Shown one piece after another: positions 55,278 through 64,000 of a stretch of DNA of 64,000 bases (within the stretch, counting starts at the first letter, position 1; each line of letters begins with the position of its first letter). Origin of the DNA: Myxococcaceae bacterium (lineage in GTDB: Bacteria > Myxococcota > UBA727 > JABDBI01); the NCBI GenBank assembly GCA_016000045.1, contig JAECQY010000002.1, forward strand, positions 1 through 64,000, written 5' to 3'. The notes below the pieces were generated by a model. The model did not search any database and was not told the origin of the DNA. It was given only the letters and a program-made list of their open reading frames with translations. A program made the position numbers and the translations under genes.

Positions 55278-55556
55278 AGAGGCTTCTTGCGTAACCAGAG
55301 GTGTTGCACGGAGGATGATTTCTTGATGCACGATGTCATCAAACTTCGGAACCGAAATGAAGAAGTATTCTGGGAACACATTATGAACTTCAAACTTGGC
55401 TTGGTTGCACATCTTCAAAATGACGACTTTGCGATCGCTCTCAGGAAATCCAGGATTTCTAGTTGCATTGACCAGAGCGTCCTGGAGCATTAGGGCTTGG
55501 ATTTTCGCTCCACCACGTTGAATAATTTCCGTCTGGATTAAAGGGATTAAAACCAT
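55263..55556 (-). CDS. Uncertain small frame after the large lipoprotein gene
   Basis: A 97-codon frame that overlaps the end of the lipoprotein gene by 98 bases in another frame and the end of adiA by 15. Its composition is protein-like (FPESDRKVVILKMCNQAKFEVHN), but no family is recognised and neither the first ATG nor the one at 55490 has a ribosome-binding site. It may be a small gene or the shifted remains of a longer C-terminus. Confidence 0.33.
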   Translation of the reverse strand: MVLIPLIQTEIIQRGGAKIQALMLQDALVNATRNPGFPESDRKVVILKMCNQAKFEVHNVFPEYFFISVPKFDDIVHQEIILRATPLVTQEASLSQY

Positions 55557-57684
55557 ATTGGGTCATAACGCCCCAAGAAGTGGATGTTAAGCTTGGCAAC
55601 GGATTCGAAAACCATCCAAACGGGATAAAATAGCGTTTGCTCGCATAGATAAACCAGCCCCCCTCGGAAGACGCGCTGGTGGTCGGAACATATTGGGCAT
55701 AATTCGCTGGCCGCCCTGTTGTCAGATCGTTATTGACCACTTGAAATGCTTCGGCTGTCGCATAGTAATCTGAATGCAGACTTAAAACGCCTTGAACCAT
55801 CGCCTGCTCATCAGTCAATAGGTCTGGGTACTTATCTCCATAGTAAGAGATGAGGGCTCGCACAAAATTAATCGCCCCAAAACTCCACTCCGCGGACATA
55901 ATCCCCCCTTTTTTATTGGGGCCGTTGTTATCTTGATCGGAATATCCAACACCCATTAATTGCTGCGTTGCTGGATCGTAATAGCCTCCCCATTTCTTGA
56001 TCTGGATCCAATCCTGATAAGCTGTTCCGGCTCCAAACCAGGTATCCAATAATTCAGGGCCCAAAGCTGCAATCCCCCAAGTATTGACATCGATGGCATT
56101 GGCGCCCGCGCTATACTGGACTGTACAATGCCCAGAAGCATCATACGATTCAGTTACCCCTTGCTTGAAATATCCATTCGCTTTGTCCCATGAGTAGTTT
56201 TTGAAGTAACTCAAGATCGATGGAGACACTGGGCTCGTTGCACTTCCCCCCTGCCCCCAGATCAACCCATTAATAGCAGGAATCAAGTTTTCAGGATCAG
56301 CGGGCACCATGTTGGATAAAGCCTTTCGAAAAGCAAGCAATGCTCCGAGTGTGCTGGCATTGTTCTCGGTGGAAATTTGGAATGGGTTCACCGACAAGGA
56401 CCCCGTGTTGCCCAAAGATCCTTGTACCGCATAATAAATGGCCCCTGTGCATTTTGACTGCATGTTCTGAAGCGCGCTGAACAATCCTTTAGCCACTTGA
56501 TAGCGCGTATCGCTGGTCGTTAATTTCTCAGCCAAAATATTCGCCGCAACCATCGGCCCCATCATCAATCCCCAGACATTCTCTCCCGTGATGGGTTTAT
56601 AATCTGCCCAGGTTACCACTCCGGGGAAGTACGCTGAATTATGAGCTGGTAAATTATCGGGCAAAGAGACGTAGGAAGCGTAGGTGCAACTTTGATCAGC
56701 CACCAAACACGAAGTTCGATTGGCCTCACATTCCGTTAAGCCCAGCGTACAGGAACGGTAACTTTGTTCGCAAGCTTGGCAGCCCAATGTCCAGAACGGA
56801 TCCAGGCTGGTCCATTTTTGAGTCAACATTCGATAGGAGTAAGCCCCCAAAGGTTCTGCAATCGCTAAGCCAAGAGGCATCCCCGCCGCATAAGTCACCG
56901 GGCCATTGTTTTGTCCGTTCGGGGCACTGCCACCATAATAAAAAATTCCATTGGCTGCGTTTGTTAAACCTCGATTCCCACCCGCGGATCCACAGTTGGA
57001 ATCATTGCCATCGGCTCCATTGAAATGATTCACCGAAAACACCGCGTTCTGAGCTCCAATGTAGCTTTGCAAGTCCACCAAAGTGGCAACCTGATTCACT
57101 TTCGCTAAAGCGAGCGCAATTTGATAGCAGGCCGCATCATAAATATCAGTTCCATTGCCAGTATTGATGCGTTCATACTGCAAATTGACCCCACCCGCAG
57201 CCAAAGAACCGCTGGGATCCAATGCCGAATAACTGGGTATCACCTCGTAGCTCTGGGCATTGTATTGATTCTTCACATTCAGAATTTCTGCCGTATTGCC
57301 TGATCCGGCACCTTGCCCCAGAACGGGAATCTGTCCTTGCGTTGCATCCGAGTAATAAATTTGCCAAGCATAGTCTCCGAAATAATCGATTGAGGTCCAA
57401 TAACTCAAAGGCAAAGGAACATTCGAATACTGAGAACAAGTGGGCGTATAAACAAAACCAACCGTCTGAGGAGCATAGGCATTGGAAAACACAGGAGATT
57501 CTGTTGTAAGCGTCTTTACCAGCCGAGCGACTCCGTTCGAATCGCTAAACAAGGGAGTGAACGCAATTCCATTGGCAGACAGCTGCCCTACCGGCGTGCA
57601 AGTGGCCCCATTTGGATCGCTTGAACTCTTGGAGCACTGAACCAGAAGCAATGCAGAGAAAACAACTCCGATGATTTTGAACAT
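55459..57684 (-). CDS. Large lipoprotein with helical-barrel glycosidase-like features
   Basis: A 741-residue exported protein anchored by lipid: signal peptide ending LLLVQC (lipobox; Cys17) and a Ser/Asp-rich linker. Repeated helical pairs with aromatic/Gly turns (ENVWGLMMGPMVAANIL, ENNASTLGALLAFRKAL, AIDVNTWGIAALGPELLDTWFG) suggest an alpha/alpha toroid like several glycoside-hydrolase families, but no catalytic signature is sure. A Cys cluster (about 315-345) sits between. The ATG at 57682-57684 has AGGG three bases before it. Preceded by a terminator-like stem for the ABC-F gene. Confidence 0.65.
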   Translation of the reverse strand: MFKIIGVVFSALLLVQCSKSSSDPNGATCTPVGQLSANGIAFTPLFSDSNGVARLVKTLTTESPVFSNAYAPQTVGFVYTPTCSQYSNVPLPLSYWTSIDYFGDYAWQIYYSDATQGQIPVLGQGAGSGNTAEILNVKNQYNAQSYEVIPSYSALDPSGSLAAGGVNLQYERINTGNGTDIYDAACYQIALALAKVNQVATLVDLQSYIGAQNAVFSVNHFNGADGNDSNCGSAGGNRGLTNAANGIFYYGGSAPNGQNNGPVTYAAGMPLGLAIAEPLGAYSYRMLTQKWTSLDPFWTLGCQACEQSYRSCTLGLTECEANRTSCLVADQSCTYASYVSLPDNLPAHNSAYFPGVVTWADYKPITGENVWGLMMGPMVAANILAEKLTTSDTRYQVAKGLFSALQNMQSKCTGAIYYAVQGSLGNTGSLSVNPFQISTENNASTLGALLAFRKALSNMVPADPENLIPAINGLIWGQGGSATSPVSPSILSYFKNYSWDKANGYFKQGVTESYDASGHCTVQYSAGANAIDVNTWGIAALGPELLDTWFGAGTAYQDWIQIKKWGGYYDPATQQLMGVGYSDQDNNGPNKKGGIMSAEWSFGAINFVRALISYYGDKYPDLLTDEQAMVQGVLSLHSDYYATAEAFQVVNNDLTTGRPANYAQYVPTTSASSEGGWFIYASKRYFIPFGWFSNPLPSLTSTSWGVMTQYGFNPFNPDGNYSTWWSENPSPNAPGRSGQCN

Positions 57685-57693
57685 AGCCCTAGA

Positions 57694-57740
57694 ATAAAAA
57701 AACCCGCTCTTAATAAGCAAACCCAAGAGCGTTTTTTTTC
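57694..57740 (-). terminator. Bidirectional Rho-independent terminator
   Basis: CGCTCTT (57705-57711) and AAGAGCG (57725-57731) form a 7-bp stem around a 13-base loop. On the minus strand it is followed by GGTTTTTTT, on the plus strand by eight Ts, so it can stop transcripts in both directions. On the minus strand it ends the ABC-F gene just before the lipoprotein gene. Confidence 0.8.
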
Positions 57741-57749
57741 ATCAAAAGC

Positions 57750-59489
57750 CTACAAGAAGCTGTCCAGATACTGCCAACGCTCATAGAGCTCGGCTATTTT
57801 TTGCTCAGATGACTCCAATGCCTTGGTAGCCTCCGCAAATTCCCCATGCCTTGCAGAATGGGAAAGCGTTTGTTCGAAGACTTGCTTTCGCTCTTCCTCC
57901 GCCAAAATCAAGGCCATGATGCTTTCGTATTCTCTTTCTTCGTGGTAGCTGCGTTTTTTCTTTTCGCGGATTTTCGAGGCATGAGACGAAGTAAAAACCT
58001 GTGATTCTTGGACAATCGATGGCTTCGTCGACGTTCTCAATCGCTGATAGGTCGTGAAATTACCCGGATAATGGGCAATTTGATCCTTTTCAAAGACCAA
58101 CATTTGGTTGCAAACTCGATCCAAAAACATTCGATCGTGACTCACAATAAAAGCAACCCCAGATTGCTCCAAAAGCATCTCTTCTAAGATTCCCAACGTA
58201 GAACTATCCAAATCATTCGTGGGTTCATCCAGCAATAAGCAGTTGGCCCCTTGTTTCATGAGAAGAGCCATTAAAAGCCGATTCTGCTCTCCTCCAGAGA
58301 GGGTACTGACTTTTCGATTAGAGTCCGAAGCCGCAAACAAATAGCGTTCCAGGTAACTTGCAACGTGCAAAGATTGCGTACCCAAAAAAACCACATCGCC
58401 TTCATCTGCAAGCGTTTCTTTCAAGCTTTTTGCTGGATCCAGCTGTCCACGATGCTGGTCAAACTGAACCATCTGCGTATGATGTCCGCAAACAATCTCA
58501 CCCGAACTGGGTTGTAACTTGCCAGAGATCAACGACAAAAGCGTTGTTTTTCCGACACCATTTGGCCCCAATATCCCAAATCTTTGACCTTCGGTGACAA
58601 TCAAATTAAGGTTTCGAAAAAGTGGTTCAAAAGCAAGTGCTCGAAGCTCCAAAACCGTCTTTGCTAAGCGCCTCGCTTCGGCCGACTCGATTTGAACCGT
58701 CTTCTCTTGCGTACGGCGATATTCTCGATCGACTTCATCGATCAAATCCGTAGCCCGAGAAATTCGAGCGCTTTGCTTGGTGGTTCTTGCAGGGGTTCCT
58801 GCCCGAAGCCAGACTAATTCTCGAGCCAGTAAGCGATCTTTTTTCTGCAAAGTCCGTGCTTCAATATCGGTTCGAATCAGCTTATTTTCAATGAAGTTTT
58901 CATACGAAGCGCCATGAAGAAAAAACTTTCCAGAGTCGAGCTCAAAAATTCGAGTCGCAACTTCGTTAATGAAAGCTCGATCATGAGAAACAAATAATAC
59001 CGGTTTGGGAGCGCTCTTTAAACGGGCAGCCAAGTAAGCGATTGCTTCAAAATCCAAATGGTTGGTTGGTTCGTCCAACAAGAAAACATCTGGGTCTTCC
59101 AATAACACTCTGGCCAGATCAACGCGTCTCTTTTGTCCCCCAGAGAGAGTCCCCACAGTCGCTTGCCGATCGACTATCTGAAGCTGAGAAAGCACACTCT
59201 CGATTTCGTAATCTTCTCCCGAAAAGCCTTCTCGCAAGGCCTCCCAAACGGTGTCACTCGGTTGCAACTTCGGTGTTTGAGACAAGTAGCCTATCTTAAG
59301 CCCTTTTTGACGAACCACTTCACCAGAATCAGGCTCCAGAAAACCGGCTAAAATATGGAGAAACGTCGACTTCCCCGAGCCATTTTGACCTACCAAAGCG
59401 ACCCGCTCACCTTCTAGAAGAGTGAATGAAGCTCGGTCCAAGATCCGTTTTTCTCCATAGGAAGCAACTATCTCACGTGCACTTAACAT
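57750..59489 (-). CDS. uup: ABC-F ATPase, Uup-like
   Basis: A 579-residue soluble protein with two ABC domains in tandem: Walker A GQNGSGKSTFLHIL and GPNGVGKTTLLSLI, signatures LSGGQKRRVDLARVLL and LSGGEQNRLLMALLM, and Walker B VFLLDEPTNHLD and CLLLDEPTNDLD. The C-terminal coiled coil (EKKKRSYHEEREYESI and on) is of Uup type. ABC-F proteins act on ribosomes and nucleic acids, not as transporters. The ATG at 59487-59489 has AGGA before it. Confidence 0.92.
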   Translation of the reverse strand: MLSAREIVASYGEKRILDRASFTLLEGERVALVGQNGSGKSTFLHILAGFLEPDSGEVVRQKGLKIGYLSQTPKLQPSDTVWEALREGFSGEDYEIESVLSQLQIVDRQATVGTLSGGQKRRVDLARVLLEDPDVFLLDEPTNHLDFEAIAYLAARLKSAPKPVLFVSHDRAFINEVATRIFELDSGKFFLHGASYENFIENKLIRTDIEARTLQKKDRLLARELVWLRAGTPARTTKQSARISRATDLIDEVDREYRRTQEKTVQIESAEARRLAKTVLELRALAFEPLFRNLNLIVTEGQRFGILGPNGVGKTTLLSLISGKLQPSSGEIVCGHHTQMVQFDQHRGQLDPAKSLKETLADEGDVVFLGTQSLHVASYLERYLFAASDSNRKVSTLSGGEQNRLLMALLMKQGANCLLLDEPTNDLDSSTLGILEEMLLEQSGVAFIVSHDRMFLDRVCNQMLVFEKDQIAHYPGNFTTYQRLRTSTKPSIVQESQVFTSSHASKIREKKKRSYHEEREYESIMALILAEEERKQVFEQTLSHSARHGEFAEATKALESSEQKIAELYERWQYLDSFL

Positions 59490-59595
59490 GCTTCCTGTTT
59501 GGCATTGCTGAGCGCATTTTAAAAGCCCTGGAAGCAAAACTCAACCAGAAGGCTTCCTAGTGACTGGACTCAAAGCTCGCTCGCATACCGAATCT

Positions 59596-59889
59596 ATGCT
59601 AGACTGCGGGATTGTGCGTTTAACTGCAACCGAACAAAATGCCATCAAAGAAGCGCTTCGCAAAGAAGACCCGGTGTTCAACTATGAATTCGCGGATTTG
59701 TTTGAAAACACTCCCTTGCTGTTAACCATGGATACAGGCCACCCTGAACTATTGCCAAAAATTCAACAGCTCCGTTCATTAAGCGTTTCTAGTTCCAAGG
59801 CGAATTGGTCGAATAAAAGCCAAGGGTTGGCTCTTGAGCTTTTCAGGCTTTTATCCAGCTTCAAGAGGCTCGTCAGTCGTTCAATTTGA
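59596..59889 (+). CDS. Doubtful short frame with a nucleotidyltransferase-like start
   Basis: A 97-codon frame from an ATG at 59596. The start (VRLTATEQNAIKEALRKED) resembles the N-terminus of MNT-type nucleotidyltransferases, but the GS active-site motif does not follow, and from 59763 on it is antisense to holA. It is likely a fragment or chance frame. Confidence 0.25.
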   Translation: MLDCGIVRLTATEQNAIKEALRKEDPVFNYEFADLFENTPLLLTMDTGHPELLPKIQQLRSLSVSSSKANWSNKSQGLALELFRLLSSFKRLVSRSI

Positions 59890-60770
59890 CGATCAGCGTC
59901 TAATTGCTTGGCCATTCGCAGCGCAAAATCCAAGCGATCTCCAAAAAGATGAAGTTTGCTTCCGACTTCTTGCGCCGTTTCCCCTTCGTCAAGCATGAGG
60001 CGAGCCCGCAAGACCACACGAAATTGCCAAGCCAACACGCCCAAAAGCCGCAAGGGAACTTCTTGAGCGGCCTTGAGATGAGCCAAGCTCTTTGCGACTT
60101 GCGATCGATTTCCCATCAAAATCGCTCGAGCCAAAACAAAGGCATCCTCGTACGAAATTTGAGCCACTTGTTCAAAGACTTGCTCGGCAGTAACGACGTG
60201 ATCTTGGTAAGCAAGCTCAAGTTTCTCCAAAGCCCTGTCCAGCAAAAGCAAATTGGGGCCCAATTCCAGCTGCAACTGCTGAACTGCGTCTGGGTTCAAC
60301 CGCAGCCCTCTGGTCTGAGCACGCATTCGAATGATACTGGCCATTTCACGATCTTTGGGGTGGTCAAATCGGTATAAATCGCAAGATGCATCCAGCAACT
60401 TCGGTATTTTTTGCCGAAAATCGATTTGTTCAAAGATCAGCACCAAAACCGTGGTCGGATTTTTTTCCAAAAGATATTGCTGCAGAGCAGGCAAATGCTC
60501 TTCTTTAAGAGTTTCCGCATCTTTTAATAAAAGCAAACGTTCTTTGGCCATGAAAGGGTGCTGTCGCGCAGCCAACAAAGCTTGCTCGCAGGAAGCTCTT
60601 CGCAGAGAAAGAATCTCACGATTAAACTCATCGAAGGGCCCTTGAAAGCGGCTCTTGATTTCTTCAATCGCTTCGTCAACAAAAGCCCGCTCTTCCCCTC
60701 CAAAGGCAAGAACGCGCGGCAAATCTGGTTTCGTCAGTTGTTTGAGCCAATCGGCGTAAGTTTTCGGCAT
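59763..60770 (-). CDS. holA: DNA polymerase III delta subunit HolA
   Basis: A 335-residue clamp-loader subunit that opens the beta clamp. It has the holA pattern: LPRVLAFGGEERAFVDEAIEEI, the FMAKERLLLLKDAETLKEEHLPALQQYL core, RFDHPKDREMASIIRMRAQTRGLRLNPDAV, LGPNLLLLDRALEKL, and the C-terminal DRQIERLTSLLKLDKSLKSSRANPWLLFDQF. No leuS or lptE, common upstream neighbours, is seen. Divergent from the DUF1566 giant. Confidence 0.9.
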   Translation of the reverse strand: MPKTYADWLKQLTKPDLPRVLAFGGEERAFVDEAIEEIKSRFQGPFDEFNREILSLRRASCEQALLAARQHPFMAKERLLLLKDAETLKEEHLPALQQYLLEKNPTTVLVLIFEQIDFRQKIPKLLDASCDLYRFDHPKDREMASIIRMRAQTRGLRLNPDAVQQLQLELGPNLLLLDRALEKLELAYQDHVVTAEQVFEQVAQISYEDAFVLARAILMGNRSQVAKSLAHLKAAQEVPLRLLGVLAWQFRVVLRARLMLDEGETAQEVGSKLHLFGDRLDFALRMAKQLDADRQIERLTSLLKLDKSLKSSRANPWLLFDQFALELETLNERSC

Positions 60771-60960
60771 TCGTCGCTTCTCTCAGTGGGCCCAACGACC
60801 CTTGTCGCTTAAAAACGAACCCTCTCGCCAGGACCCCAATGAAGGTATCGTATCTACGATCGTTCATCCCTGCAACCGCTGTTCTTGAAAAGCGTGCTGA
60901 GAAATCTTCAATGATCGCCAAAGCCTTTTCTTGCTTTCTCTCTTGCGGTAGCAATTGCGA

Positions 60961-63900
60961 ATGGTGGTGAGGAAAAATCTAAAAACCCAAGCACGGTATT
61001 TTAGGCCGGCAAGGCTTTTGGTGTTCTTTATTTGGGGACAAGCCGCTGTTGCTGCCTGGCTCAATCAAAGCCAGATAACGAATGCCGTGGCCAATCAGGC
61101 ACTAACGCAGCTCGTTTCGAACCGGACATTGCCTGCCGCCCAGCAAAAACAGTTGTTCTCGACCGGACTGAAGGCCTTGTTTGCCGAGCTAACTCCGGCG
61201 ATTCAAGCGATACCGGATTATACAGGCCAGTTTGTGGCCAATTGTTCCATTTTCATGAACACTTACATCGAGCGCGTTTTGTGTGAGATCAACTCCACGA
61301 CCGCTTGGGGGAGACCCGAGAGTTGCGGAGAAAGTTCCTTACTTCCTTTGGAATATGAGCATCAAATTACCGAAAGCGCAATTTTGTTGGTGAGTCTTTA
61401 CGCCGATTGGACGGGCAAGTCGTCTTTATCCTCCCAGTCTTATGCCGTTCGTTTGTTCGATCGATTGCCAACATGCACCGTGTCTATGAGCGTTTCACGA
61501 ACCAAGCCAACGCTTAGCCAAACCTTGAGCAAAGCCTCTTTTCGGAATACTTTGAGTTTGCTGGGTACACTCAGTCATTCTTTCGCCCAAAGCTTAAGCC
61601 CGAGTCAAAAGCGTACTCCTACGCTGAGCGATGTGGAGTCGGTCACTGGAAGCTCAAGCAGGACTCTTAGTGCGTCTGAGACTTCTTCTTGCACGAGCCA
61701 AAGCTTGTCGTACTCCCAAACCTTGAGTCCTACCGAAAGCCCAAGCGCTCCGGTGATTTGGAATCCCGATTGGGCGAATTGGCAAGTGACAACCGGTGTC
61801 TATCGAGACAACGCCAATCAAACAGGCCGCTACCTTGAATCGGTTCCGGGGGTTATCACGGATCAGATGACGGGTTTGCAGTGGCAAAAGGTAGGGAGTG
61901 CGCCTGCTAGCAATTGGACGGCTGCACAGGCCTATTGCGCAGATTTGTTTGAGTCTGGGTTTGGGGACTGGCGCTTGCCCACGCACATCGAACTTCAGAC
62001 TTTGGTGGATTATACGATGGATTGCGCTGGTCCCAGCGTGGATCTGAATTTTTTCCCAGGCACTCAAAGCAGTTACTATTGGTCCTCCGACGCTTTGCAG
62101 GGTTACCCTGGGAGTGCTTGGTGGGTGAGTTACGGCAGCGGTGCCTATTACGCGGGCCTTGTTTGCAGCCAGGGCTATAGCATCGCTTGTCCTTCGGTGC
62201 CCGCGAGCGGTTTTACCCGTTGTGTGCGACCTTCGTCGGCAGAACGAGAAAAGGATCGTTATGCCTTCAATAGCACCCAGGTGCTGGACACCGTAACGGG
62301 CTTAATTTGGCAACGGGTGGTTTCCGGAACTTACAACTGGAGTGCAGCTCAGGCTTATTGTGCTGGCTTAAATCTGGACGGTTTGAGCTGGCGCCTTCCG
62401 AATGTCAAAGAGTTATCGACGCTTCTGAATGTTCACGTGGCATTCCCGGGTCCGACCATCAACGCAACGGCTTTTCCGAGTACACCGCAGACTGCGTTTT
62501 GGACATCAACACCTTATTCATGTGTGTCCTTGTCCAAGTGGCGTGTGGTTTTCAATAGTGGCAACGTCGGCCCGCTTAGCGTCAATAATACAGGCGATGT
62601 TCGTTGTGTGCGTTCTCCTCAGGTCTACAATCCCGAGTGGGCAAATTGGCAAGTGACAACGGGTGTTTATCGAGACAGCGCCAATCAAACGGGCCGCTAT
62701 CTTGAGTCCGTTCCGGGAGTTATCACGGATCAGATGACGGGTTTGCAGTGGCAAAAAGTAGAGAGTGCGCCTGCAGGCAATTGGACGGCTGCGCAAGCCT
62801 ATTGTGCTGATTTGTTTGAGTCTGGATTTGGAGACTGGCGTTTGCCCACGCACATCGAACTTCAGACTTTGGTGGATTATACGATGGATTGCGCTGGCCC
62901 CAGCGTGGATCTGGATTTCTTCCCAGGCACGCAAACCAGCAGTTATTATTGGGCCTCCGACGCTTTACAGGGTTACCCTGGCAGTGCCTGGTGGGTGAGT
63001 TATGGCAACGGTGCCGGTTACGCAGGCCTTGTTTGTAGCCAGGGTTATAGTAGTTGTTCTGCAATGCCTGCGAGTGGCTTTACGCGCTGTGTGCGGCCCT
63101 CGTCGACGAATCGAGAAGTAGATCGTTATACCTTTAACAACACACAGGTTCTGGACACCGTGACGGGCCTGAACTGGCAACGAACGGTTTCCGGAACTTA
63201 CAACTGGAGTTCGGCGCAAGCTTATTGTGAAGGTTTAAACCTGGACGGTTTGAGCTGGCGCCTTCCGAGTGTTAAAGAATTATCGACGCTTCTGGATGTT
63301 CGTGTGGCATACCCGGGTCCGACGATCAACGCGACCGCTTTTCCGAGTACACCGCAGAGCGCCTTCTGGACATCAATACCTTATTCGTGTGCGTCTTCAT
63401 CCAACGCTTGGTTGGTCGCTTTCACCTTTGGTAATGTGGTCAGCAATGGCATGGGCGGTAATAACTGTGTCCGTTGTGTACGCTCTCCTCAGGTCTACAA
63501 TCCCGAGTGGGCGAATTGGCAGGTAGCGACCGGTGTCTATCAGGACAACGCCAATCAGACAGGTCGCTATCTTGAATCGGTTCCTGGGGTTATCACGGAT
63601 CAGATGACGGGTCTGCAGTGGCAAAAGGTAGGGAGTGCGCCTGCGGGCAATTGGACGGCTGCCCGAGCTTATTGCGCAGATTTGTTTGAGTCTGGTTTTG
63701 GGGACTGGCGTTTGCCCACGCACGTGCAACTTCAGACTTTGGTAGATTATACGATGGATTGTGCTGGCCCCAGCGTGGATCTAGATTTCTTCCCAGGCAC
63801 TCAAACCAGCAGTTACTATTGGTCCTCTGACGCTTTACAGGATTACCCCGGCAGTGCCTGGTGGGTCAGTTACGGCAGCGGTGATTACGCGGGTCTTGTT

Positions 63901-64000
63901 TGCAGCCAGGGCTATAGCGGTTGTCCTTCAGTGCCTGCGAGTGGCTTTGCCCGTTGTGTGCGACCTTTGTCGGTGGATCGAGAGGTAGATCGCTATACCT
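60961..64000 (+). CDS. Very large exported protein of tandem DUF1566 (Lcl) modules, 3' end beyond window
   Basis: An open frame of 1013 codons runs from the ATG at 60961 to the right edge with no stop. A signal-anchor-like N-terminus (PARLLVFFIWGQAAVAAW, residues 16-33) is followed by about 130 unknown residues, a Ser/Thr-rich linker (about 165-265; SLSQTLSKASF, SLSPSQKRTPTLS), and then repeats. Each unit of 289-290 residues contains an A module (TDQMTGLQWQ .. GDWRLPTHIELQTLVDY .. YYWSSDAL .. RCVRP) and a B module (LDTVTGLIWQ .. LSWRLPNVKELSTLL .. FWTS .. RCVRS). Two units and most of a third are present. DUF1566 modules are C-type-lectin-like in fold, so a surface-binding role is plausible. 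The start has no clear ribosome-binding site. Confidence 0.82.
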   Translation, partial: MVVRKNLKTQARYFRPARLLVFFIWGQAAVAAWLNQSQITNAVANQALTQLVSNRTLPAAQQKQLFSTGLKALFAELTPAIQAIPDYTGQFVANCSIFMNTYIERVLCEINSTTAWGRPESCGESSLLPLEYEHQITESAILLVSLYADWTGKSSLSSQSYAVRLFDRLPTCTVSMSVSRTKPTLSQTLSKASFRNTLSLLGTLSHSFAQSLSPSQKRTPTLSDVESVTGSSSRTLSASETSSCTSQSLSYSQTLSPTESPSAPVIWNPDWANWQVTTGVYRDNANQTGRYLESVPGVITDQMTGLQWQKVGSAPASNWTAAQAYCADLFESGFGDWRLPTHIELQTLVDYTMDCAGPSVDLNFFPGTQSSYYWSSDALQGYPGSAWWVSYGSGAYYAGLVCSQGYSIACPSVPASGFTRCVRPSSAEREKDRYAFNSTQVLDTVTGLIWQRVVSGTYNWSAAQAYCAGLNLDGLSWRLPNVKELSTLLNVHVAFPGPTINATAFPSTPQTAFWTSTPYSCVSLSKWRVVFNSGNVGPLSVNNTGDVRCVRSPQVYNPEWANWQVTTGVYRDSANQTGRYLESVPGVITDQMTGLQWQKVESAPAGNWTAAQAYCADLFESGFGDWRLPTHIELQTLVDYTMDCAGPSVDLDFFPGTQTSSYYWASDALQGYPGSAWWVSYGNGAGYAGLVCSQGYSSCSAMPASGFTRCVRPSSTNREVDRYTFNNTQVLDTVTGLNWQRTVSGTYNWSSAQAYCEGLNLDGLSWRLPSVKELSTLLDVRVAYPGPTINATAFPSTPQSAFWTSIPYSCASSSNAWLVAFTFGNVVSNGMGGNNCVRCVRSPQVYNPEWANWQVATGVYQDNANQTGRYLESVPGVITDQMTGLQWQKVGSAPAGNWTAARAYCADLFESGFGDWRLPTHVQLQTLVDYTMDCAGPSVDLDFFPGTQTSSYYWSSDALQDYPGSAWWVSYGSGDYAGLVCSQGYSGCPSVPASGFARCVRPLSVDREVDRYT
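61762..64000 (+). repeat. Tandem coding repeats of about 870 bp
   Basis: Units start at AATCCCGATTGGGCG-like sites: 61762, 62629 and 63499, giving periods of 867 and 870 bases. Each unit keeps the frame and contains an A and a B DUF1566 module. Unit 1's A module and unit 2's differ at few bases over about 300; B modules vary more around their middle. The array continues beyond the window. Confidence 0.92.

Noticed and set aside
60676-60954. 92-codon minus-strand frame upstream of holA as an lptE
   Set aside because: It overlaps holA in another frame, has no lipobox and no similarity to LptE.
62518-63219. Minus-strand frames of 84-138 codons in the repeat region
   Set aside because: They recur with each unit as antisense shadows of the DUF1566 repeats.
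61762-64000. CRISPR-like array at the right edge
   Set aside because: The repeats are about 870 bases long, continuous and coding, without spacers.

Overview
The window is 64 kb of a compact, roughly mid-GC Gram-negative bacterial chromosome. Housekeeping genes are packed on both strands with many 4-bp (ATGA-type) overlaps. There are outer-membrane beta-barrel proteins, lipoproteins, an Ffh/IHF/Maf/HtrA cluster and an Lgt enzyme. A DksA-family protein has lost most zinc-finger cysteines in a pattern I associate with deltaproteobacterial lineages, and a C4-zinc-ribbon coiled-coil protein sits beside glyA. I infer a deltaproteobacterium-grade organism (Bdellovibrionota/Myxococcota or a neighbour). 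Several genes (a methyltransferase-TPR-OTU protein, a protein-kinase-like protein, a Gad/Adi-type acid-resistance pair) fit a lifestyle in contact with eukaryotic cells. The taxonomic placement is inference.

Layout. 1-2.1 kb: the 5' part of an exported protein, then wrecked transposases (an IS4-like relic abutting an IS5-like 3' half) and an orphan YefM-type antitoxin. 2.1-5.8 kb: mnmG-mnmE-yciO operon (tRNA modification). 5.8-13 kb: poorly conserved exported and coiled-coil proteins, with gene fragments at 10.1-10.9 kb that are relatives of the genes at both window edges. 12.9-24.9 kb: ffh with a membrane metallopeptidase, ihfB-maf, a tRNA-Glu(CTC) squeezed between and overlapping maf and a lytic transglycosylase, htrA-sixA-folB, frr, pyrH, a LarC-like gene and a dicarboxylate symporter. 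25-32.8 kb: one long minus-strand run (ABC exporter, gmk, oligopeptide ABC transporter, uvrC) and aroQ. 32.8-41 kb: kinase-like protein, CYTH protein, tRNA-Arg(ACG), the large methyltransferase/TPR/OTU protein and a membrane-anchored GH13 protein. 41-47.4 kb: glyA, zinc-ribbon protein, tRNA-Met, rlmI, mscS, trhO and a pseudouridine synthase. 47.4-49.3 kb: a gene-poor stretch with a second IS5-like relic and a DUF4160/DUF2442 pair. 49.3-55.3 kb: tRNA-Arg(CCT), dksA-like, dusB, lgt, adiC-adiA. 55-64 kb: a large lipoprotein, an ABC-F ATPase, holA, and the start of a very large exported protein made of tandem DUF1566 (Lcl) modules that runs off the right edge.

How genes work together. Translation and tRNA modification are heavily represented (mnmE, mnmG, yciO, trhO, dusB, rlmI, rluA-family, frr, four tRNAs). 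AdiC plus AdiA make a complete arginine-dependent acid-resistance cycle. Dpp-type genes form a full peptide importer lacking only ATPases in this window. The most unusual items are the 1273-residue secreted protein with two tandem OTU-like cysteine-protease domains, the 290-residue repeat units of the right-edge protein, start codons that overlap head-to-head, and the tRNA-Glu embedded in the ends of two protein genes.
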